Shown one piece after another: positions 57,452-64,000 of a DNA stretch of 64,000 bases (position 1 is its first letter; the number at the start of each line of letters is the position of its first letter). A model generated the notes under the pieces. That model was not told the origin of the DNA and searched no databases. It saw only the letters and a program-made list of their open reading frames with translations. This DNA comes from Garcia nutans (lineage: Eukaryota > Streptophyta > Magnoliopsida > Malpighiales > Euphorbiaceae): NCBI GenBank assembly GCA_947685225.1, contig CANTUV010000039.1, positions 35,704,001 through 35,768,000 on the forward strand, given 5' to 3'. The position numbers and the translations under genes are program-made.

Positions 57452-60133
57452 TGTCACATCCCAAAGTTTAGGTAGTTGAGTATTAGGTAAGAAGGACATA
57501 AATAAGTGGTCAAATAGAGGCTCGAGATAGTCAAAAACAAAATCGGTATGCAAAGGAGGCCCGTGAAGTCGACGGGACCTAAAGGTAATTTTTCAAAAGG
57601 CCGAGGACCTAAGAGTAATTTTCTAAAAAGTTGTGTCGATTCTTAATAGTGACCCTAACGGATGCCATAAATGTGTTCTCGGGATTAATCGGGTCATAAC
57701 CGTGGGTTTCAATTTTTCCCGAAAACGCACAGTTTAAAAGTTACAATCGATTAATCGCTGGAGGCTATTTTGGTATTTTTCACACCCTAGACTATAAAAT
57801 TACAGCACAAGAAAGTTGAGGGGGTCAAAATATGAATAAAAGGAAGCCTAATGGCTTGCCAAATAAATAGATAAAAGAAGAAGGTAAGTGGACCAATTAA
57901 AAGTGGCCATTTTTGCTATAAGGTGTACCAATTGGAAGTCAACATCTATACCAACATATTTTCACCACTTATGGCTGCCATTTGGATCAAAATAAGCTAA
58001 GGAAAGAAAATAAAATCCCTCTCTTACATGGTGAACTCGTCCAAACCATAAGAGAAGGAAGAAGGAGGTGATTTTTCTAAAGTTTAATGCTTTTGGTGAC
58101 AAACAAGATTATAAGGTAAGAGAAACATATCTCTAGTTTTAATTTCATGGATTAATGGTTAATTTAAGAGATTGAAATTAGGGTTCATGTAGCTAGATTT
58201 GTAGAAAGTTCAAGAAATAATTATTTGAAGGATTTGATGAAAGAAATAATGGTGTTTAATGGTGAAAATAAGCTAGCAACCATTAGAAAAATCATAAGAT
58301 AAGACTATGTCTATACCTAGGGTTCTTACCTTTGTATATGTGATGTTAAATTTCATAGGAAATCAAGGAGACAAGGAAGGAAAGGAAGTGATATAGATAA
58401 AGGACTAAGAAAAAGCAAGGTTTGGTACTTTAACTAATTGTTTGTTCATTTTCTTGAAATTTTTCTGTTATAGAATTAGTGAAATTCTGTGACTTATATG
58501 ATTTTTAATTAAATATAGAAAAATGTTCTTGAAGTGAATTTTTGATATGTTGTGCCACAATGTGTCTAGAATGACGGAAAATATTTTGAGTTGAATTCGG
58601 AATGGTTATGATTATGGAAAAATTATTTCTGTTAAACCTGCTCTAGGAGGTACCTTGACTGAGACAGCCATGTTTCTGGATTTTTAATAAAATTTAGAAA
58701 ACTAATATTCAATTGAATTTTGGATATGTTGTTTTTTAGTGAGTCTAGTATTTGAGAAAAATAATTTGGAACCACATTGATTGAATTTAAATTATGGAAT
58801 TAACAAAATTTAGAACTGCTGCCACTATGCAGGGCAACTGGAGCAGTTTGGTTGGGTGAACAACTTGACCAAGATTTTGTGTCCAGTTTGATCTGAAATT
58901 TTAAAGGAATGATTTTAAGATGTAAAACTAAATTTTGTAAAAATTTTAGAGTTTTTAGTCAAGTAGATTATTTTATAAAATTTTTCAAAATAAGGATCAA
59001 GTTGAATTTACTATTCATATGGTCATTTTGCTAATATTCATTTGGTCATTTTTCAAAAGTAATACAATTGATTCCTTATGCATATAAATGAGTATAATAT
59101 GTTATTAAAATGACAAAATATGATATTTCACATTGAAATAATATAAGAAACATAAGTCAATAATTGTATAATGCTATTCGATTAAGAAATGGCATGAAAA
59201 TTTTGGCTCCGCTGGGTATCTGGGATAGTACTGAGTAGGGTAAGGGTATGATATATCATACTATATGCAGTGCTGCTTTAATATAGGACTTCAGTCCGAG
59301 TTATATAGGGCAATCGCCCGAGTTATATAGGACTCCAGACCGAGGGCTTCGGCCACAGATTCCACAGGGCTTAGTCCGCAATTTTTTTAGGGCCACAGCC
59401 ACAAAATATATATACAGTTGTTTCAGTTAGTTCCTTACCATACGTTAGTCTACCAAATTACCTTGTGAAGCGAACTGATAAAATGATTATAACTGAATAT
59501 ATGACATGTATGGATTGTTTTTACTGTGATATTATTTTTCAATATGACTCATTGCTTTTAAAAGTGCAATATGCTTTTATTATTTATTTTCCATAATTAG
59601 TTAAAGTACCCACTAAGCAATGCTTAGCGAGTTTAGTTTCTTCTAAACTCGTAGGCTATTAGCAAGGAGCCAGTAGTGAGCAGAGGAGTCCTGTGATCTG
59701 TCGGTCATCAACAAACTTAGGTGGTGCTCTTCATTTTGTATTTTGGTATTGAAATTGGCATGTACTTATTTGAACAATACAAAGAGATAACTTGATGTAA
59801 CATGTAAATCTAGTAATGTATAATAACTGTATGGTTTTGAATTGAGTTGGGTTGTGAATATAGAAGTGTCAATTCTTCTTGTAGGATTGTAGTTGAGGTT
59901 ATAAGGGTGGATTATTGGGAGTGTGCTTGAGTTGAATTGTGAAACAAAATATTTTTCAAAAATAAGAAAAATCAGTTTTGTCGACACTTGGGACCTAGAA
60001 TTTTAAGGGAGACTCCGTCAAAATTTTTAGAAAATTTTTATAAGGAACATTAAGTAAGCTGACATAACCAGAGCTCGTATCCCGATGTAACATTCCTCCT
60101 CGGCTTATTCATAGGTCGGGAAGGGGTGTTACA
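57452..60133 (+). repeat. 3' LTR of the gag-only element
   Basis: 2682 bp, TGTCACATCCC to GGTGTTACA, with a single copy of the region duplicated in the 5' LTR and a 3-unit minisatellite (59281-59347). About 57690-58290 is unrelated in sequence to the 5' LTR at the same place. Confidence 0.9.
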
Positions 60134-60136
60134 ATT

Positions 60137-61549
60137 TGTTGTCCCAAGATGGCAAACAAGAGGGTGGGGGGTGGGGGGGGGGGGGGAATTGGTTTTCTCT
60201 AGAAATGATGGCAAATTAAAAACTCAACAAACAAGAAATGCGGAATAGAGAAATGGTTGAGTAGTGAATAAAAGAAAGAACGCACAAGATTTATAGTGGT
60301 TCGGATTTTCTTCAATCCTACATCCACTTTCTTAACAACTTGTTAAGGTATCACTAATCTTTGAAGTTTTACAAGCTCACTTACAAATTTAGTGTTTTTA
60401 CAAGTTCACACCTAACTTGACAAGTGTTTTACTAAGGCTAACACTCAAACCACTTACAAGAGTTTTACTAGGCTTACTCTCACAACCTTTACAAGAGTTT
60501 TACCAGGCTCACTCTCACAACCTAAGTGTTTTCCAAGCTCACACTCAAACTTTTACAATGGTGTTTTCAATGCTTACACCTAACATTCATTACAATTCAA
60601 ATGTAAGTTTAAGTAAAAGAAAATATGTTGCTTGGCTATAAAATCTTTGATTCTCTCTTCTTTTTTTTATTTTCTTAGAGTAGCAATGTATTTATAGCCA
60701 ATGTGGTCTAACTAGCCATTATAGATAGTGAGAATAAAGTCTTGGCAGTTTAGACCTTTTTCAGTAAACTGTTTGAAGCATTTCGCTATCGTCCTTCATA
60801 TAAGGATGGTCGCTCTCATGTCTCACACGGTCATCCTTGGTCAAGGACTGGTCGCTGCATTTAAATTTGCTTCAACGGTCGAATTTGAGTGCTCTACAGC
60901 AGGAATCTTGCCCATGCTGTGGTTGTCGAGATGGTCGCACGTATGATAGGTGTGGTCGCCCTTTTTGAATGCTGAAGTGAGTTTATAACGGTCATCACAC
61001 TTGGCATTCTCTGACTGGGCAAAATGAAAGTCCGCCTAAATATGAATTTCGCGGTCGCCCTAGGTGACATCTCACGGTCGAGTTGAGACACTCGCGTCGA
61101 ACTTCTGGACGCACCTTAGGACGCGAACACTACTGTCAGTTTAAGCAAATTTCTCCTAAATCATTAGAGTGGTCATGGATATCAAAGGGCGGTCACTAAA
61201 GTGATAAGCAAGATCGTATCCTTCACTGTTCTTGTCACCGCGAACCTTACTGTAATTTGGATGATTTGGGTTTTTTGTGTTGCGGTCATCCATGAATGTA
61301 GGATGGTCGCTCTTGTGTAAGTGCGGTCACGACAGAGGTCGGGTTTCTAACCGCGAAACCTACTGTGATATGGTTTCATCCTTTAATTGAATGAGGCGGT
61401 CGTCTGCATGTCTTGTGCGACCGCTAAACATGCTCTGATCAACTTTATTTGAAACAACCTAATCCTGGAACAAGCTTCTTCAAACAAATGTTAAATAAGT
61501 CATTCAATTTGAGTTGTCAAGGATCAAAATTGAGATCATTTGGCTAACA
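60137..61549 (-). repeat. 5' LTR of the Sirevirus-like copia
   Basis: 1413 bp, starts TGTTGTCCC and ends GGCTAACA, followed by TSD CTTAG (61550-61554). The first two bases overlap the TSD of the gag-only element. The G run near the start (about 60166-60187) is longer than in the 3' LTR. CGGTCGC motifs at 60784-61430. Confidence 0.92.
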
Positions 61550-61713
61550 CTTAGGAATCGAGTCATCCACCCCTCTCTTTTTCCAGGCCCATCCGGGTGG
61601 TGACTTCATTTTCTCCGGACTTTGGTTCGTGTTCTCTAAGGCCCCGAGCCTAAATAGTACCGAAGTCGCAAGAACCATTCCACCGGGAGTGGGGGCAAAA
61701 ATTCCCGCTCACA
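61550..61713 (+). repeat. 5' LTR of the Tat/Ogre-type element, right end
   Basis: Continues the sequence interrupted at 1595 and ends CCGCTCACA one base before the primer site. Begins with the second CTTAG copy. Confidence 0.65.
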
Positions 61714-61714
61714 G

Positions 61715-61732
61715 TGGCGACTCCACTGGGGA
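61715..61732 (+). other. Primer-binding site of the Tat/Ogre-type element
   Basis: TGGCGACTCCACTGGGGA. Sites of this form are typical of Tat/Ogre elements and are usually assigned to tRNA-Arg; I cannot check the tRNA match here. Confidence 0.7.
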
Positions 61733-62891
61733 TAAGAGAAGTTGATTCCGTTGGTCTTTATATTATTCTATTCTTTCTTATAATGATATTATCCATTGCA
61801 TCAAATTAGATTGCTTCGTGTGCGTGAGTTAGGATGCCCGTTTTATCCGTGTTGTGTTATGTAAGGGATACCATACTTTGACTCAATGTATGGAGATTGA
61901 GCATGGCATAACCACTCATAGCCTCGTACCATTTGGTATATACATGCTATGGGGACCTAAGCCTTTTTACCCAAAGACTAAAGCTCATGTAATTGGCCTA
62001 GTTACATTTCTTAGGTTTTACCCCAAATGCATGATGTTTGACTATGGTTAATTTGTCTTGGCTTAAATCATGGCTTATTTGGTTTGCTCTTTTTCTAATA
62101 TGACCTAAGTATATTGTAAGCTTAAAGTAATTTTTTCTTTAAAATCCAAAAGACCGAAGCTATTTTCAAAACTTTTTAAAATGGTCTTTGGACATAAAAC
62201 TTTTCTAAAAATAAATCAAAAATTCTTTTGCTTATGGCCCAAATACTAAGCCCAAAATATGTTTTTTTCTAAAATCTTTTTGCAATGGGCTTAGAAACAA
62301 AATTGTTTTTATCCAACCTTTTCTTATAAGGAGCTTGCAAAAATATTTAGGTCAATTATGAAATACCAAAAATCAATTGTGAGCCTAGTTTATACTAAGT
62401 GTAATTAATCATGGGCTTGTTTTTGGCATGAATCATTAGTTACTTTTTCAAGTAAGAAATCTATTTATAATAAACCTCTTAATTTTGTTTTAATCCAATA
62501 TAGCATAAAAGCTACTTTAGCTGGTTGAATGGATTAAAACCTAATTAATGGGAATTATTATGAAATGATTTCCATTTTTGAAAATATAACTATTGGTTGA
62601 AACGTCCGAGGGAAATATTCAAAAACAAGGTACCCCATGTTGGTATTTTGTTAACTATATACCTAGGAAAAGAGACTCGCCATTCATGTGTGGAAGTTAT
62701 AAGGTTGGAATGAGCATCCTAATTTGTCCTTGTTTGTTGTTCGTGCATACATGCATACATTTGCATCTCATATCATTGATCCCCTCTAGTTCATAGCCCT
62801 GGATTACGATAGGTCAAAAGCTTACAACAATCTGACCTACGCCGGAGACAAAGTATCTAGCAGCGACTCAATCACTTGCTCACCAAAAACA
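61733..62891 (+). other. Leader of the Tat/Ogre-type element
   Basis: About 1.16 kb of AT-rich untranslated DNA between primer site and gag. Short frames at 61854-62051 and 62593-62796 show no known domain and are probably chance. Confidence 0.6.
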
Positions 62892-64000
62892 ATGGAGCCC
62901 GAACAAATTCAAAGGATGGTGGATTAGGCCTTCAACGCCAAGATGGAAGAAATAAAAGAGGCCCTAGCTGAGACCATGAAGAACCAATTGACTGCAATCT
63001 TAGAGAATCATGCCGAGGCATCTGCTAGCACTAAGAAGCCAAAGGACAAAGGGAAGACCAAAGTTGGTGAAGTGGTTTTTGATGATGAAAAAGTGATCAT
63101 TGATGATGATGATGATTGGGCTCAATACTACCAAGATGCTCAAGATAAGAAGAAAGAACCGAAGGTTGTTGAGAAGGCAACTATTGAAAAGACCGAGACA
63201 TCCGATGTTGAAAAGATGATTGTTGATTTAGAAAAGAAATTTGAGAAGAAGCTGAAAATCGAAGAGATGTCTGAGATCGATAAACTATTTGAACAAGATG
63301 AGGAGGTCCCTTATAAGTTCAAGATGCCATCCTTTGCTAGATACAATGGTATTGGAAATCCTCATCTCCATGTGAAGCAGTATATCACTGCTATGCAGTC
63401 TGGCCGAGCTACTAAGGCTCAAACTCTAAGGTACTTCATGCTCTCATTGGACCCTGTTGTCCAAAATTGGTTCAATACCTTAGATGATGAAACACAAAAG
63501 AATTGGGATTTGCTATACAAGGCCTTCATCCAGCAATATAGGTATAATGTCGAGTTGGAAGTTACCTTAATGGAAGTGGAGTCCATTAGGCAAAGGTCGA
63601 ATGAGAATTTTGTGGATTATGTGAAGAGATGGAGAAACAAGGCTGCTTTACTCAAGAAGAGGCCTGATGAATCCGATCAAATAAGGATGATTGTGAGAGG
63701 GGTGTTGCCTAGTCTTCATGAGAGGATGTCTCATACACTCATCCATGATTTCAAAGACCTTTTTCAAGATGGTTTACAAATTGAAGAATGGGAAAGAGAG
63801 AAGAACTGTTTTGTAACAAAAAGGAATGAGAAAGGGAACTATCAATCTGGTAGCCAAAGCAAGCAAAAGGCAGTCAGTATTAATGCTACTAACCAAGAAA
63901 CGAGGAGACAATTTTTGGAATTGGGGAAACCGATGTCTTGGGTTCTCAATAAACTTCAAAGAAAGGGATTGCTACAACCCTTAAATCCTCGCCCTTTGCC
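62892..64000 (+). pseudogene. gag: Gag of the Tat/Ogre-type element, partial at window end, one stop
   Basis: ATG 62892 (MEPEQIQRMVD) meets TAG 62925-62927 after 11 codons. The same frame then runs open to the last base, and Met 62943 could restart it. A Lys/Glu-rich N-terminal region with DDDDDW is followed by a retrotransposon gag domain (YKFKMPSFARYNG, YFMLSLDPVVQNWFNTL, YVKRWRNKAALLKKRP, IRMIVRGVLPSLHERM) and, at the edge, MSWVLNKLQRKGLLQPLNPRPLP-type sequence characteristic of Tat/Ogre gags. No frameshift is seen. Whether the TAG is lethal depends on use of the second Met. Confidence 0.82.

Larger units (their letters stand above)
39562..60133 (+). mobile_element. Gag-only, chromovirus-like Ty3/gypsy element (non-autonomous)
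   Basis: LTRs 39562-43427 and 57452-60133, flanked by AATTG (39557-39561) and ATTTG (60134-60138), a TSD with one change. It has a primer site, gag with two zinc fingers and a polypurine tract, but no protease, RT or integrase: without the Athila insertion the interior is only about 1.6 kb. Gag ends where protease would begin. It would need enzymes from a related chromovirus. Confidence 0.87.
1596..61549 (-). mobile_element. Sirevirus-like Ty1/copia retrotransposon, heavily interrupted
   Basis: Flanked by perfect CTTAG duplications. LTRs are 1596-2995 (3') and 60137-61549 (5'). In element order (right to left) it holds an initiator-tRNA-Met type primer site (39546-39557), gag with a zinc knuckle, a coiled-coil region and a second zinc knuckle (37649-39506), protease and the first part of integrase (36747-37592), the rest of integrase, RT and RNase H (6081-8245), a spacer with GC motifs, an env-like gene (3438-5531) and the polypurine tract (2996-3012). 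Without its three insertions it would be about 10.2 kb. The gag layout plus an extra gene after pol fits Sireviruses; the lineage call is by resemblance. All genes are broken. Confidence 0.85.
1..64000 (+). mobile_element. Outermost Ty3/gypsy element, Tat/Ogre type (partial)
   Basis: This is the receiving element of the whole nest; both of its ends lie outside the window. Visible parts are an LTR segment (1-1595), the LTR end (61550-61713), a primer-binding site (61715-61732), a leader and a gag gene still open at the last base. The two parts join across a 5-bp CTTAG duplication (1591-1595 and 61550-61554) left by the copia element between them. Lineage is inferred from the long AT-rich LTR, the TGGCGACTC-type primer site and the gag end with PLNPRPLP, which resembles Tat/Ogre gags. 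Pol is not in the window, so the lineage remains an inference. Confidence 0.75.

Noticed and set aside
61854..62796. Small frames in the Tat/Ogre leader as possible extra genes
   Set aside because: Too short, AT-driven and without known domains; Tat/Ogre elements can have an extra ORF before gag, but it is much longer than these.

Overview
The window is plant nuclear DNA, most likely from a dicot with a large, retrotransposon-rich genome. No host gene, tRNA, rRNA or CRISPR array is visible. Almost every base belongs to one nest of LTR retrotransposons, and target-site duplications (TSDs) let the nest be taken apart. The species cannot be named from the sequence.

Layout, outermost first. Level 0: a Tat/Ogre-type Ty3/gypsy element on the + strand (1-1595 is part of its LTR; 61550-64000 is the LTR end, tRNA primer site, leader and gag). 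Level 1: a Ty1/copia element of Sirevirus-like type on the - strand (1596-61549, TSD CTTAG) with a degenerate gag-pol and an extra env-like gene after pol. It has been hit three times: by a small hAT-type DNA element (3503-4190, TSD ATCAAGAG), by a 28.5-kb tandem array of another copia family (8251-36741, TSD GTTCT) and by a gag-only gypsy element (39562-60133, TSD AATTG/ATTTG). Level 3: a Tekay-like chromovirus (23760-33606, TSD ATGGA) lies in the last unit of the copia array, and an Athila-type gypsy element (44800-57220, TSD ACAGT/ATAGT) lies in the gag of the gag-only element.

The copia array is five LTRs sharing four internal regions, all in one orientation. One internal region carries gag-pol. 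The other three have lost gag-pol and carry, in antisense, a cassette with promoter-like palindromes, a CT-rich leader, an intron-like stretch and the start of an env-like reading frame. The two outer LTRs belong to one LTR subfamily and share the TSD; the three inner LTRs belong to another.

The strongest common theme is the env-like gene. The Sirevirus-like copia (3438-5531), the Athila element (48069-49238) and the captured cassette (17656, 21148, 34472) seem to encode the same domain although their hosts are unrelated. In each, the gene is preceded by a cluster of short GC-rich palindromes, then an AT-rich TATA-like stretch and a CT-rich leader. In the two complete elements this block resembles the element's own LTR. 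This suggests a mobile gene with its own promoter.

Every long coding region whose ends are both in the window, except the Athila env-like gene, carries stops, frameshifts or lost catalytic residues; many stops fit C-to-T or G-to-A change. All replication signals (TG...CA ends, primer sites, polypurine tracts) are still readable.
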